Source: an uncultured Halocynthiibacter sp.
GTDB taxonomy: Bacteria > Pseudomonadota > Alphaproteobacteria > Rhodobacterales > Rhodobacteraceae
DNA length: 64,000 nucleotides
Assembly (NCBI GenBank): GCA_947503035.1
Contig: CANNCD010000002.1
Location: 186,001 to 250,000, forward strand
Direction: 5' to 3'
Position numbers and translations under genes: made by a program. The stretch's first letter is position 1, and each line of letters opens with the position of its first letter. The notes under the pieces were generated by a model. The model ran no database searches. It was not told the DNA's origin and saw only the letters and a program-made list of their open reading frames with translations. Positions 17,907-27,540 of the stretch are shown here, piece by piece.

Positions 17907-18632
17907 ATGTCATCCCGCGCCGCCGTAGAAGAGCTTGTCGAAGACAACTTTATACGGCTGCGTTGGCTGCCCGGCACGGGCTCTCGCATGGTTGTGTCAT
18001 TCACCAGCCTTCAGAGCATGAAAGACGGACAGCCAAGGGATGAATTTCTAGGCGCCGCCTCACAGGGCGGGAAAAACAACGTCCTCTTTGTGAGTGACAA
18101 AAAATGGAGTTGGTATTCAAAGCCGGACACGATGAACCGGATTGTGGACTATGTGAAACAGATTTCCGAGCTTGAGGAAATCACAGAGACATATTCCATC
18201 GGCAACAGCATGGGCGGATACGGGGCGATGGCCCTTGCGCATTTTGTACCGATCAAACGGGTCGCGGCCTTTGTTCCGCAGATTTCGTTGGACAGTTCGA
18301 TCATCGATGAACCCCGCTGGATGAAGCCTCGCGCGCGGCATGGAACCTATCCTGTTGCTTCGGTCGCGGACATCATCGAGGGGAACGGCGCGGAATTCTT
18401 CGTCTCTTTGGGACGGAACCAACGATACGACATGGCGCAGGCGGATCTTTTGCCTGATGCGAAAAATTTGAACCTGTACCGGTTGGCGGGCTGTGCGCAT
18501 GACGCAGCGGAGAAGCTCAAGGATGCAGGTTTGTTGAACAAAGTCGTTGCGGCCAAATTGGCGGGCGACAGGGGGCAGCTAGACGCCCTGTATGATGAAT
18601 TTCAGCGGCCCAGCCGCGAAACCGAAAGATAA
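17907..18632 (+). CDS. Alpha/beta-hydrolase-like protein encoded between gltD and gltB
   Basis: The 241-residue protein has a nucleophile-elbow motif (IGNSMGGYGAMALA), with Ser as probable nucleophile, and a late GCAHDAAEKL that could supply the catalytic His. The length and order of elements fit the alpha/beta-hydrolase fold, but I do not recognise the specific family or substrate. ATG 17907 lies two bases past the gltD stop, and gltB starts 33 bases after the end. Co-transcription with glutamate synthase is therefore very likely. No signal peptide or membrane helix is seen, so it should be cytoplasmic. The codons are ordinary compared with the strongly biased gltB. Confidence 0.7.
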   Translation: MSSRAAVEELVEDNFIRLRWLPGTGSRMVVSFTSLQSMKDGQPRDEFLGAASQGGKNNVLFVSDKKWSWYSKPDTMNRIVDYVKQISELEEITETYSIGNSMGGYGAMALAHFVPIKRVAAFVPQISLDSSIIDEPRWMKPRARHGTYPVASVADIIEGNGAEFFVSLGRNQRYDMAQADLLPDAKNLNLYRLAGCAHDAAEKLKDAGLLNKVVAAKLAGDRGQLDALYDEFQRPSRETER

Positions 18633-18665
18633 GTGCCCAGTCGGGCCAAACGTGGAGTGAAACGC

Positions 18666-21600
18666 ATGACCAAGTATGATGCAGCGTGGGTTGCAGCAGA
18701 AGAAGCTAAGCGCCAGTGGCTTGCCGATAACGGACTATACACCGAAGAAGAAGAGCATTCGTCTTGTGGTGTTGGCCTTGTCGTATCCACCAAAGGTGAG
18801 GCATCTCGGGCTGTTGTTGAAAACGGTATTGCCGCCCTTAAGGCGATTTGGCACCGCGGTGCGGTTGATGCCGACGGTAAAACCGGTGACGGCGCGGGTA
18901 TCCACGTGCAAATCCCGACACCGTTCTTCTATGACCAGATCGAACGCACAGGTCACACACCGAACAAAGACGAGATGATCGCGGTTGGTCAGGTGTTCCT
19001 GCCACGCACAGATTTCGGCGCACAAGAAACATGTCGTACCATCGTGGAATCCGAAGTTCTGCGCATGGGCTATTATATCTATGGATGGCGTCACGTTCCG
19101 GTGTCTGTTGCCTGTCTTGGTGAAAAGGCGAACGCGACACGCCCTGAGATTGAACAAATCTTGATCTCAAACAACAAAGGTGTGGACGAAGAAACATTCG
19201 AGCGCGAACTCTATGTTATCCGTCGCCGCATTGAAAAAGCGGCGGCTGCGGCGCAGGTGAATGGTCTGTATATCTGCTCGTTGTCTTGCCGCAGCATCAT
19301 CTACAAGGGCATGATGCTGGCCGAGCAGGTCGCAGAATTCTACCCTGACCTTATGGATGAGCGTTTTGAATCTGCATTCGCGATCTACCACCAGCGCTAT
19401 TCCACAAACACCTTCCCACAGTGGTGGTTGGCCCAGCCGTTCCGCATGCTTGCGCACAACGGTGAGGTGAACACCCTGAAGGGCAACGTCAACTGGATGA
19501 AGAGCCACGAAATTCGTATGGCGTCATCTGCGTTTGGCGAAATGGCCGAAGACATCAAGCCAATCATTTCCTCTGGGTCTTCTGACTCGGCGGCGCTTGA
19601 TTCCGTGTTCGAAGTTATGGTCCGTGCTGGCCGCAACGCGCCAATGGCGAAAACCATGTTGGTTCCAGAAGCATGGTCCCAGCAAGCGGTTGAATTGCCA
19701 CAGGCGCATGTCGACATGTATTCCTATGTGAACTCTGTGATGGAGCCATGGGATGGTCCTGCTGCGCTTGCGATGACCGATGGTCGTTGGGTTTGCGGTG
19801 GCCTTGACCGTTCCGGCCTGCGTCCAATGCGCTACGTTGTGACTGGCGATGACCTTCTTATTGCGGGTTCCGAGGTGGGCATGGTTCCAACCGACGAAGC
19901 CACCGTTGTTGAAAAAGGCGCGCTTGGCCCAGGTCAAATGATTGCCGTCGACATGCAAGAGGGCAAACTTTACCACGACACCGAGCTTAAGGACGAGTTG
20001 TCCGCGAGCCAGCCGTTTGGTGACTGGGTGTCCAACATCACCAACATGTCGAGCGACCTTGATGCGCTGACTGAAACTGCGATCTATTCCGGTTCCGAGC
20101 TAAAGCAACGTCAAATCGCTGCTGGTTACTCTATCGAAGAACTCGAGCAGATCCTTGCGCCAATGGCCGAGGACGGCAAAGAAACACTTGCCTCTATGGG
20201 CGACGACACGCCGTCTGCGGTTCTGTCTGAAAAGTACCGTCCTCTGTCGCACTTCTTCCGTCAGAACTTCTCTCAGGTGACCAACCCTCCGATTGACTCA
20301 CTTCGTGAATTCCGCGTGATGAGCCTGAAGACACGTTTCGGTAACCTGAAAAACGTTCTTGATGAGGACAGCAGCCAAGCAGAAATCCTTGTTCTGGATA
20401 CGCCATTCGTTGGCAACGCCCAGTACGCTGCGTTGATGACGCACTTTGGTTCTGCGGTTGTTGAAATCGACTGTACCTTCCCTGCGAACGGTGGCGACAC
20501 TGCGCTTCGCGAGGCGCTTGATCGTATCCGCTCTGAGGCCGAAGACGCCGTTCGTTCCGGTGCTGGTCACCTTGCGCTGACGGATCGTGCACAGGGCACT
20601 GACCGCGTTGCGATGCCGATGATCCTTGCGACATCTGCGGTGCACTCTGGTCTGACACGCAAAGGTCTACGGACGTTCTGTTCGATCTCTGTTCAGTCCG
20701 CTGAATGTATCGACCCTCACTACTTTGCCGTTTTGATCGGCTGTGGTGCGACGGTTGTGAACGCATACCTTGCCGAAGATTCCCTTGCGGATCGTATCGA
20801 GCGTGGTCTTTTGGATTGCGATCTAACGACGGCTGTTGCGCGTTACCGTGCGGCGGTTGACGCTGGCCTTCTGAAAATCATGGCTAAGATGGGTATCTCT
20901 GTGATCTCGTCCTACCGTGGTGGTCTGAACTTTGAGGCGGTTGGTCTGTCCCGTGCGATGGTTGCGGAATTCTTCCCTGGTATGACGTCGCGCATTTCCG
21001 GTATCGGTGTAACCGGTATCCAGAAAAAGGCCGAAGCGGTTCACGCACAGGGCTTTAACGCGTCCGGCGTTCTTCCGATTGGTGGCTTCTATAAGGCCCG
21101 TAAATCTGGCGAAACCCACGCATGGGAAGCGCAAAGCATGCACATGATGCAGGCGGCGTGTAACAACGCGTCGTTTGAGCTGTGGAAAACCTATTCCGCC
21201 AAGATGCAGTCCAACCCACCGATCCACTTGCGTGATCTGTTGGCGATCAAACCATTGGGGGATGCGATCCCATTGGAAGAGGTCGAATCCATCACATCCA
21301 TCCGCAAACGTTTCGTGACACCTGGTATGTCCCTTGGTGCCCTGTCACCAGAGGCGCACAAGACATTGAACGTTGCGATGAACCGCATTGGCGCGAAGTC
21401 TGACTCAGGCGAAGGCGGTGAAGATCCAGCGCACTTTGTTCCAGAGCCAAACGGCGACAACCCATCTGCGAAGATTAAACAGGTTGCCTCTGGTCGCTTC
21501 GGTGTAACCGCCGAATATCTGAACCAGTGTGAAGAGCTTGAGATCAAAGTTGCCCAAGGTGCGAAACCGGGCGAGGGCGGTCAGCTTCCTGGTATGAAGG

Positions 21601-23201
21601 TGACTGATCTGATCGCGCGTTTGCGTCACTCGACCAAAGGTGTGACCCTGATTTCACCTCCGCCACACCACGATATCTACTCGATCGAGGATTTGGCTCA
21701 GCTGATCTATGACCTCAAGCAGATCAACCCAACTGTGAAAGTGACCGTGAAATTGGTTGCCTCTTCTGGTGTTGGCACGATTGCGGCGGGTGTTGCTAAG
21801 GCCAAGGCCGACGTGATCCTTGTATCCGGTCACAACGGCGGCACCGGTGCGTCCCCTGCGACGTCCATCAAATTCTGTGGCCTGCCATGGGAAATGGGTC
21901 TGACCGAAGCGCACCAAGTTCTGTCCATGAACAACCTGCGTGATCGCGTGACATTGCGCACCGACGGTGGTCTTCGCACCGGTCGTGACATCGTCATGGC
22001 GGCGATGCTGGGTGCCGAGGAATACGGTATCGGTACCGCTGCGTTGATCGCGATGGGCTGTATTATGGTTCGTCAGTGTCAGTCCAACACATGCCCTGTT
22101 GGTGTATGTACACAGGACGAAGCGCTACGCGACAAGTTCACTGGTAACGCCGACAAGGTTGTGAACCTGATCACCTTCTATGCACAAGAAGTGCGTGAAA
22201 TCCTTGCGTCCATCGGTGCCCGCAGCATCGACGAAGTCATCGGCCGCGCCGATCTTCTTTCGCAGGTGTCACGTGGTTCCGCGCATCTTGATGATCTTGA
22301 TCTGAACCCAATGTTGATCACCGTCGATGGTGCGTCTGACATCGTTTACAACCGCGACAAGCCACGCAACGAAGTGCCAGATACACTTGATGCACAGATC
22401 GTTCGTGACGCGGCGCGCTTCTTGGAAGACGGCGAAAAGATGCAGCTTCAGTACGCTGTGCAGAACACGTCCCGTTCCATCGGTACACGCACATCGTCCC
22501 ACATCGTGAAGAAGTTCGGCATGCGCAACGCGCTTCAGTCCGATCACCTCACGGTGAAACTGAACGGTTCTGCCGGCCAATCCTTGGGCGCGTTTGCCGC
22601 CCCTGGCCTTAAGATCGAAGTTTCCGGCGACGCGAACGACTATGTCGGTAAGGGTCTGTCTGGTGGTACGGTTGTTGTACGTCCTCCGATGGCGTCTCCT
22701 TTGACGGCTGCCGACAACACCATCATCGGTAACACTGTTCTTTATGGTGCGACCGACGGTTACCTCTATGCGGCGGGCCGCGCGGGCGAACGTTTCGCTG
22801 TGCGTAACTCTGGCGCCAAGGTTGTGGTTGAGGGCTGTGGCTCTAACGGGTGTGAATACATGACCGGTGGTGTTGCGGTGATCCTCGGGACCATCGGTGC
22901 CAACTTTGGTGCGGGTATGACCGGCGGTATGGCGTATCTCTATGACGAGAACGGCGATACCGCGGACATGATGAACATGGAAACGCTTGTTGCGGGTCCT
23001 GTTGTCATGGACCACTGGGAAGCCCAGCTGAAAGGTCTGGTCGAGGCGCACGCCGCCGAAACCGGTTCTGTGAAGGCCAAGGAAATCCTACAGCGTTGGG
23101 ACACCGAAAAGGCCAAGTTCATTCAGGTTTGCCCAATCGAAATGCTCAAGCACATCCCAGTGCCACTGAGCAACGAAGATGCGGCAATCCCTGCTGAATA
23201 A
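18666..23201 (+). CDS. gltB: Glutamate synthase (NADPH) large subunit
   Basis: The 1511-residue subunit starts at ATG 18666, eight bases after GGAG. A short propeptide ends before Cys34 (HSSCGVGLVV), the N-terminal nucleophile of the glutamine amidotransferase domain. Then come the central domain, the FMN/2-oxoglutarate synthase domain (KPGEGGQLPGMKVTDLIARL; LVSGHNGGTGASPATS), the 3Fe-4S Cys motif CIMVRQCQSNTCPVGVC, and the C-terminal GxGxG beta-helix domain. With GltD it performs ammonia assimilation with glutamine synthetase. Codon choice is strongly toward GGT, CGT and GCT, a sign of high expression. A terminator follows. Confidence 0.97.
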   Translation: MTKYDAAWVAAEEAKRQWLADNGLYTEEEEHSSCGVGLVVSTKGEASRAVVENGIAALKAIWHRGAVDADGKTGDGAGIHVQIPTPFFYDQIERTGHTPNKDEMIAVGQVFLPRTDFGAQETCRTIVESEVLRMGYYIYGWRHVPVSVACLGEKANATRPEIEQILISNNKGVDEETFERELYVIRRRIEKAAAAAQVNGLYICSLSCRSIIYKGMMLAEQVAEFYPDLMDERFESAFAIYHQRYSTNTFPQWWLAQPFRMLAHNGEVNTLKGNVNWMKSHEIRMASSAFGEMAEDIKPIISSGSSDSAALDSVFEVMVRAGRNAPMAKTMLVPEAWSQQAVELPQAHVDMYSYVNSVMEPWDGPAALAMTDGRWVCGGLDRSGLRPMRYVVTGDDLLIAGSEVGMVPTDEATVVEKGALGPGQMIAVDMQEGKLYHDTELKDELSASQPFGDWVSNITNMSSDLDALTETAIYSGSELKQRQIAAGYSIEELEQILAPMAEDGKETLASMGDDTPSAVLSEKYRPLSHFFRQNFSQVTNPPIDSLREFRVMSLKTRFGNLKNVLDEDSSQAEILVLDTPFVGNAQYAALMTHFGSAVVEIDCTFPANGGDTALREALDRIRSEAEDAVRSGAGHLALTDRAQGTDRVAMPMILATSAVHSGLTRKGLRTFCSISVQSAECIDPHYFAVLIGCGATVVNAYLAEDSLADRIERGLLDCDLTTAVARYRAAVDAGLLKIMAKMGISVISSYRGGLNFEAVGLSRAMVAEFFPGMTSRISGIGVTGIQKKAEAVHAQGFNASGVLPIGGFYKARKSGETHAWEAQSMHMMQAACNNASFELWKTYSAKMQSNPPIHLRDLLAIKPLGDAIPLEEVESITSIRKRFVTPGMSLGALSPEAHKTLNVAMNRIGAKSDSGEGGEDPAHFVPEPNGDNPSAKIKQVASGRFGVTAEYLNQCEELEIKVAQGAKPGEGGQLPGMKVTDLIARLRHSTKGVTLISPPPHHDIYSIEDLAQLIYDLKQINPTVKVTVKLVASSGVGTIAAGVAKAKADVILVSGHNGGTGASPATSIKFCGLPWEMGLTEAHQVLSMNNLRDRVTLRTDGGLRTGRDIVMAAMLGAEEYGIGTAALIAMGCIMVRQCQSNTCPVGVCTQDEALRDKFTGNADKVVNLITFYAQEVREILASIGARSIDEVIGRADLLSQVSRGSAHLDDLDLNPMLITVDGASDIVYNRDKPRNEVPDTLDAQIVRDAARFLEDGEKMQLQYAVQNTSRSIGTRTSSHIVKKFGMRNALQSDHLTVKLNGSAGQSLGAFAAPGLKIEVSGDANDYVGKGLSGGTVVVRPPMASPLTAADNTIIGNTVLYGATDGYLYAAGRAGERFAVRNSGAKVVVEGCGSNGCEYMTGGVAVILGTIGANFGAGMTGGMAYLYDENGDTADMMNMETLVAGPVVMDHWEAQLKGLVEAHAAETGSVKAKEILQRWDTEKAKFIQVCPIEMLKHIPVPLSNEDAAIPAE

Positions 23202-23218
23202 GCCGGATTAAATCAAAC

Positions 23219-23255
23219 GAAACGCCCCCATTTGCACCGCATTTGGGGGCGTTTT
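23219..23255 (+). terminator. Terminator after gltB
   Basis: The 10-bp stem AACGCCCCCA/TGGGGGCGTT has a 13-base loop and ends in TTTT. It lies 18 bases past the gltB stop and closes the gltD-hydrolase-gltB operon. Confidence 0.85.
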
Positions 23256-23359
23256 GCATTCATATTTCCATATCTTTGCCTAAATTTTTCCACAAATGAA
23301 CGTCATCTTTCTGCCAAATGCACCCGAAATAGGGGCGATCCAAGGCAGGAGGCAGAACA

Positions 23360-24277
23360 ATGGCGAATACGTATACAGACCAGTTTTACATCATTGACCC
23401 TGCGAATCCGCCGGCGTCTGGAACGACCCTATCCGTCTTTATCTACGAGCTCGTTGATCAAAACGAAGATGACGACGTTGATCGCCGTAACGGCGATAGC
23501 GTAAATGGATCCGACGTTACGCGGTCGTGGCCGGGCGACACGGTCACCGTTGATCTCCCTAATGGGACCTCCATTACCTATACTGGTACAACATTTTATC
23601 TGGCTGATGGGAGCCGTGTGTTCACCCCGACCGATGGCCAGCGTCTCAAAGAGGGAACCTTTGATGACTCAAGCTATGTGACCGATCTGGGGCCGCTTGA
23701 TGTGGGTGAGCTTGGCCCTGTGTGCTTTACCGCGGGCGCGATGATCGAAACCATCGACGGACCACGCCCCATCGAAGATATCCGCAAGGGCGACATGGTT
23801 CTGACCGCCGACCGTGGATTTCAAGCGGTGCATTGGATCGACACAAGCACCGCTGTTGGTCGCGATAAATTTGCCCCTGTCCGCATCTGTAAAGGCGCGC
23901 TTGATAATGAGCAGGACCTCATCGTGTCACAGGAACACCGCATGGTGATTTCCGGTTGGCGCGCCGAGCTTTTCTATGGTTGTGATGAGGTGTTCGTCGC
24001 CGCCAAACATCTGGTCAATGGCGATACGATCTATGTCGCGCCGTGCGAGGAGGTGACCTATTTCCACCTGATGTTTGAACGCCACGAGGTGATCTATGCC
24101 GAGGGTATCCCAACCGAGAGCTTCTTTGTCGGTGGCCACGTCGGCGAAAATACGCGCGGTGCGCAGTCGGAACTTTGTGCGCTTTTCCCTGATATCATGG
24201 AAGAGGCCCACAAACGCGCTATGGTCACGGCGCGCCGCACCCTGCGAAAATACGAAGCGACAGTTTTAACCTACTAG
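23360..24277 (+). CDS. Hint-domain (Hedgehog/intein-like) protein
   Basis: The 305-residue protein has about 120 N-terminal residues rich in Asp, Thr and Gly, then a Hint domain starting at Cys122 (VCFTAGAMIETIDGPRPIED, IRKGDMVLTADRGFQAVHWI). The block VSQEHRMVISG is the downstream His-containing motif. This is the Hint_2 type seen in many Rhodobacterales, usually at the end of secreted or surface proteins; the Hint fold performs self-cleavage or splicing in inteins and Hedgehog. Here there is no signal peptide and no extein-like C-terminal partner. GGAGG occurs before the ATG. Whether the domain still cleaves is unknown. Confidence 0.8.
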   Translation: MANTYTDQFYIIDPANPPASGTTLSVFIYELVDQNEDDDVDRRNGDSVNGSDVTRSWPGDTVTVDLPNGTSITYTGTTFYLADGSRVFTPTDGQRLKEGTFDDSSYVTDLGPLDVGELGPVCFTAGAMIETIDGPRPIEDIRKGDMVLTADRGFQAVHWIDTSTAVGRDKFAPVRICKGALDNEQDLIVSQEHRMVISGWRAELFYGCDEVFVAAKHLVNGDTIYVAPCEEVTYFHLMFERHEVIYAEGIPTESFFVGGHVGENTRGAQSELCALFPDIMEEAHKRAMVTARRTLRKYEATVLTY

Positions 24278-24315
24278 GGCTTTTTCACACGCGCTTGGAC
24301 GGTTATAGCTAGGGT

Positions 24316-25032
24316 ATGGCAGGTAAATCGACGAAAAAGAAAACCAAAATAACCAAGCCCCCATTGTTACGGCGTGTGCGTCGGTGGGTGTTGCGTGGCT
24401 TGTTGGCAATGGTTGTACTGGCGTTCGCATTGGTTGCGTTCTTTGGCGTCGTGGATACCCCGACAACGATCTACATGCAGAAAGAACGCGCGCGCCTTGA
24501 AGGCGTCAAACATACGTGGGTCGATTTCGAAGACGTATCGGCGCATATGCCGCGAAGCATCGTCGCCGCCGAAGACGCCAATTTCTGTACCCACTTTGGA
24601 TTCGACATGACCGCAATTCGCGCTGCCATCAATAGCGGAAGCCGACGCGGCGCATCGACCCTGACCCAGCAGGTCGTCAAAAACCAATTCCTCTGGCAGG
24701 GGCGCACATGGACTCGCAAGGCGCTTGAGGCCACCCTTACCCCCATCGTGGAACTGTTCTGGAGCAAACAGCGCATCCTTGAGGTTTATATGAACGTTGC
24801 CGAATTCGACACGGGCGTGTTCGGGGTGCAGGCCGCGGCGAAACACTATTTCGGGAAAACCGCCGCCGACCTTTCGGCGCGCGAGGCATCGTTGTTGGCC
24901 GCGATCCTGCCAAACCCCAAGGGACGGAGCCCGCTCCAACCGACGACCCAAACCGCGAAACGCGCAGTGTCCATCGCTGATGGGGCCGCCACGATCAAGG
25001 CGGACGGCCGCGCATCGTGTTTTGAGGATTGA
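24316..25032 (+). CDS. mtgA: Monofunctional biosynthetic peptidoglycan transglycosylase
   Basis: The 238-residue protein has a basic cytoplasmic tail, one membrane anchor (LLAMVVLAFALVAFFGVV), and a GT51 domain with the catalytic Glu in AAEDANFCTHFGFD. The donor-site block STLTQQVVKNQFLWQGRTWT and the ILEVYMNVAEFDTGVFGVQA segment are also present. It has no transpeptidase domain, so it only polymerises lipid II into glycan strands at the inner-membrane surface. It stands in a plus-strand row with the Hint gene before it and a GST after it. Confidence 0.93.
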   Translation: MAGKSTKKKTKITKPPLLRRVRRWVLRGLLAMVVLAFALVAFFGVVDTPTTIYMQKERARLEGVKHTWVDFEDVSAHMPRSIVAAEDANFCTHFGFDMTAIRAAINSGSRRGASTLTQQVVKNQFLWQGRTWTRKALEATLTPIVELFWSKQRILEVYMNVAEFDTGVFGVQAAAKHYFGKTAADLSAREASLLAAILPNPKGRSPLQPTTQTAKRAVSIADGAATIKADGRASCFED

Positions 25033-25069
25033 TCACCGTCGCGTTTCGCGGCAATTAGGTTGAAACCAT

Positions 25070-25750
25070 ATGAGTACCGTTATTATGAATCGTCTGTTTC
25101 ACGCCCCCCTGTCCCCGTACTGCCGCAAGGTGCGTCTGAGCCTTGCCGAGAAGAAAATCGAAGTAGAGCTGGTCGATGAAAAGTACTGGCTTCAGAGCGG
25201 CGAACTGTTGCGTCGTAATCCAGCGGGCAAGGTTCCGATCCTGAAGATGGACGGGATGATGATGGCGGAATCATCTGCGATTTGTGAGTACCTTGAGGAA
25301 AAACACCCCACGCCGTCGCTGATGCCGCGCGATCCTAAGGGCCGCTTTGAGGTGCGCCGTCTGGTGAGCTGGTTCGATGATAAGTTTCAGCACGAGGTGA
25401 CGTCAAAGCTGCTCTATGAACGTGTGAACAAAAAGATGACGGGAACGGGCTATCCAGATTCCAAGAACGTTAAGGCCGGCGCCAAGGCGATTAAGTTCCA
25501 CATCGATTACATGGGTTGGCTGTTGGATCAACGGCGTTGGCTGGCGGGCAATGACATGTCGCTTGCGGATTTCGCAGCGGCGGCGCATCTGTCTTCGCTG
25601 GATTACATCAGCGACGTGGATTGGAACCGCAACGCCAACGTCAAAGATTGGTACGCCAAGATCAAATCACGTCCTGCGTTCCGGTCCATTCTGGCCGATC
25701 AGGTGCCCGGTTTCCCACAGCCGCCCCACTATGCGGATCTGGATTTTTGA
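25070..25750 (+). CDS. Glutathione S-transferase family protein
   Basis: The 226-residue protein has an N-terminal thioredoxin-like domain ([20 protein letters not shown]) with the cis-Pro/GSH-binding loop [10 protein letters not shown] and [11 protein letters not shown]. The C-terminal helical domain contains [15 protein letters not shown]. The reaction and substrate cannot be assigned. The start may be Met1 (25070) or Met6 (25085). The last four bases overlap the queG start as TTGA, so the two are probably translated as a coupled pair, an association often seen in Rhodobacterales without a known reason. Confidence 0.85.
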   Translation: MSTVIMNRLFHAPLSPYCRKVRLSLAEKKIEVELVDEKYWLQSGELLRRNPAGKVPILKMDGMMMAESSAICEYLEEKHPTPSLMPRDPKGRFEVRRLVSWFDDKFQHEVTSKLLYERVNKKMTGTGYPDSKNVKAGAKAIKFHIDYMGWLLDQRRWLAGNDMSLADFAAAAHLSSLDYISDVDWNRNANVKDWYAKIKSRPAFRSILADQVPGFPQPPHYADLDF

Positions 25751-26787
25751 GCGCAGACCTCAAGGCGAAATTACTTGATAAGGCCCGCGAAGAAGGGTTT
25801 GCCGAAATGGGTGTGTGTCGTCCGACCGACGTGCCCGAGATCGCCGCGCGGCTTGCGGAATTCGTCGACAAGGGCCGCCATGGTCAGATGGGCTGGATGG
25901 CGGAGAGGATGCATTGGCGTGGCGCGCCAGATGCGCTTTGGCCCGAGGCGAAGAGCGTCATCATGTTGGCCGAACCCTATTCGCCGGACGTCGATCCGCG
26001 CGCGATCTTGGAGCACCCCGACCGCGCCGCCATCAGCGTCTATGCGCAGAACCGCGATTACCACGACATCGTCAAAAAACGTCTGAAACGGGTGGGGCGT
26101 TGGTTGATCGAGCAGGCCCCCGAGGCCCAGATCAAGGTGTTCGTCGACACCGCCCCCGTGATGGAAAAACCCCTTGCCGCGGCTGCGGGTCTGGGGTGGC
26201 AGGGTAAACACACCAATCTTCTGAGCCGCGATTTGGGGAACTGGTTTTTCCTTGGCTCGATCTTTACGACCATCGAATTGCCGACGGACGCGCGCGCAAA
26301 GGGCACCTGTGGGTCGTGTACATCATGCCTGACCGCATGCCCGACGGATGCCTTTCCCGCGCCGTATCAATTGGATGCGCGGCGCTGTATTTCCTATCTG
26401 ACGATTGAACATCATGGCCCTGTCGATCTCGATCTGCGCGAAAATATGGGCAATCGAATTTATGGCTGTGACGATTGTTTGGCCGCCTGTCCGTGGAACA
26501 AATTCGCGGTGGAGGCGAGTGATATCCGCTATCACGCCCGCGATGACCTGCGTGCGCCGAAACTGGCCGAGCTGGCCGTGTTGGACGACACTGCGTTCCG
26601 CGCGTTCTTTTCCGGCAGCCCGATCAAACGGATTGGGCGTGATCGGTTTGTGCGCAACGTGCTCTATGCGATTGGCAATTCCGGCGACGCCAACTTGGCG
26701 CCCTCTGCCGCGATGCTCACCTCTGATCCCGATCCCACGGTTGCCGAGGCTGCGACATGGGCCCTAGGGCGTTTGAAAGGTCAGTGA
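25747..26787 (+). CDS. queG: Epoxyqueuosine reductase QueG
   Basis: The 346-residue enzyme begins at TTG 25747 ([20 protein letters not shown]); no ATG or GTG in a suitable place gives this N-terminus, and the TTGA overlap with the preceding stop supports coupling. Two 4Fe-4S motifs are intact ([19 protein letters not shown] and [14 protein letters not shown]). QueG is a cobalamin-dependent enzyme that reduces epoxyqueuosine to queuosine in tRNA anticodons, the last step of queuosine synthesis. A HEAT-like C-terminal piece ([20 protein letters not shown]) ends the protein. The last 24 bases overlap the convergent DUF4198 gene. Confidence 0.94.
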   Translation: MSADLKAKLLDKAREEGFAEMGVCRPTDVPEIAARLAEFVDKGRHGQMGWMAERMHWRGAPDALWPEAKSVIMLAEPYSPDVDPRAILEHPDRAAISVYAQNRDYHDIVKKRLKRVGRWLIEQAPEAQIKVFVDTAPVMEKPLAAAAGLGWQGKHTNLLSRDLGNWFFLGSIFTTIELPTDARAKGTCGSCTSCLTACPTDAFPAPYQLDARRCISYLTIEHHGPVDLDLRENMGNRIYGCDDCLAACPWNKFAVEASDIRYHARDDLRAPKLAELAVLDDTAFRAFFSGSPIKRIGRDRFVRNVLYAIGNSGDANLAPSAAMLTSDPDPTVAEAATWALGRLKGQ

Positions 26788-27540
26788 CGCCCACGAACTT
26801 TGCCAGACGGCATCGCCGGCCGTGGGCTCAAGGAAAACCGCATCCAGCAGATATTCGGTGTTCGGCGTCATGGGGATCACCGCAATTCCATCCGCATCCG
26901 TGCGAGTCAGGGTTACCGTAACCGCATCGTCGCGTTTCGCGAAAACCTCAACCTGCGCATCCACACGCGGCTGACCTTGGCGCAAAATCTGCACCCGAAG
27001 CCCATCGGTCAGGTCGTCCGTATATGGGTTTGCCAGCGCGACGATCTCGGTCTTCATGCCGGTCTCGACGTCATTGCCTGCGCCGCTACCCACGGCCACA
27101 AGGCTTTTTGCATAGCGCACATAGCGTTCCACGAACTTCTCCTCGGGCAGGCCGCGTTGTCGATGGATGTCTTGGGTGACGGCCAGATCCTTGTGATCGA
27201 CAAAGGTCTGAAATTTTTCCCAATTGGCATAGGTCAGGCGTTCGGGCGTGGTTTCATGCACCAAAACCGCCAGCCCATCGCCCGCCGTCGTGGTCAAGGC
27301 GGGCCGATCCCCAAGTTGCCCCGCAACCGGTGTCGTTTCGCCGTTGCGTATCACGTCAAACCGCGCAAAGGTGCTTGGAATAAATGCATAGGCCGCGCCG
27401 TTGAACTCTTGCCCGATGCGGATGTCGGCGACGATATCCTCGTCTGGCGAGACGGTATAGGTCACAGGCGAAATCCAAAATTCGTGGGCGCTTGCGCTGC
27501 TCACCAAACCACAGATCAAAAGAGTAAGAAGAATACGCAT
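26764..27540 (-). CDS. DUF4198-family periplasmic protein
   Basis: The 258-residue protein starts at ATG 27540 with a clear Sec signal peptide ([18 protein letters not shown]) and a mature N-terminus [18 protein letters not shown]. The His-rich mature start and beta-sandwich-like body are typical of DUF4198, a family linked to metal (nickel/cobalt) transport systems. It is divergent from a HupE/UreJ-like membrane protein with which it shares the CATG at the start codons. A joint role in metal delivery is plausible but not shown. An upstream extension of this frame is an artefact. Confidence 0.78.
   Translation of the reverse strand: MRILLTLLICGLVSSASAHEFWISPVTYTVSPDEDIVADIRIGQEFNGAAYAFIPSTFARFDVIRNGETTPVAGQLGDRPALTTTAGDGLAVLVHETTPERLTYANWEKFQTFVDHKDLAVTQDIHRQRGLPEEKFVERYVRYAKSLVAVGSGAGNDVETGMKTEIVALANPYTDDLTDGLRVQILRQGQPRVDAQVEVFAKRDDAVTVTLTRTDADGIAVIPMTPNTEYLLDAVFLEPTAGDAVWQSSWASLTFQTP

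Noticed and set aside
22269-23051. 260-codon minus-strand frame inside gltB
   Set aside because: It is a codon-pattern shadow of gltB, with low-complexity His/Arg/Thr composition and no start signal.
23360-24277. Hint protein as an intein interrupting a host gene
   Set aside because: The flanking parts do not form a known host protein and no conserved C-extein residue follows.
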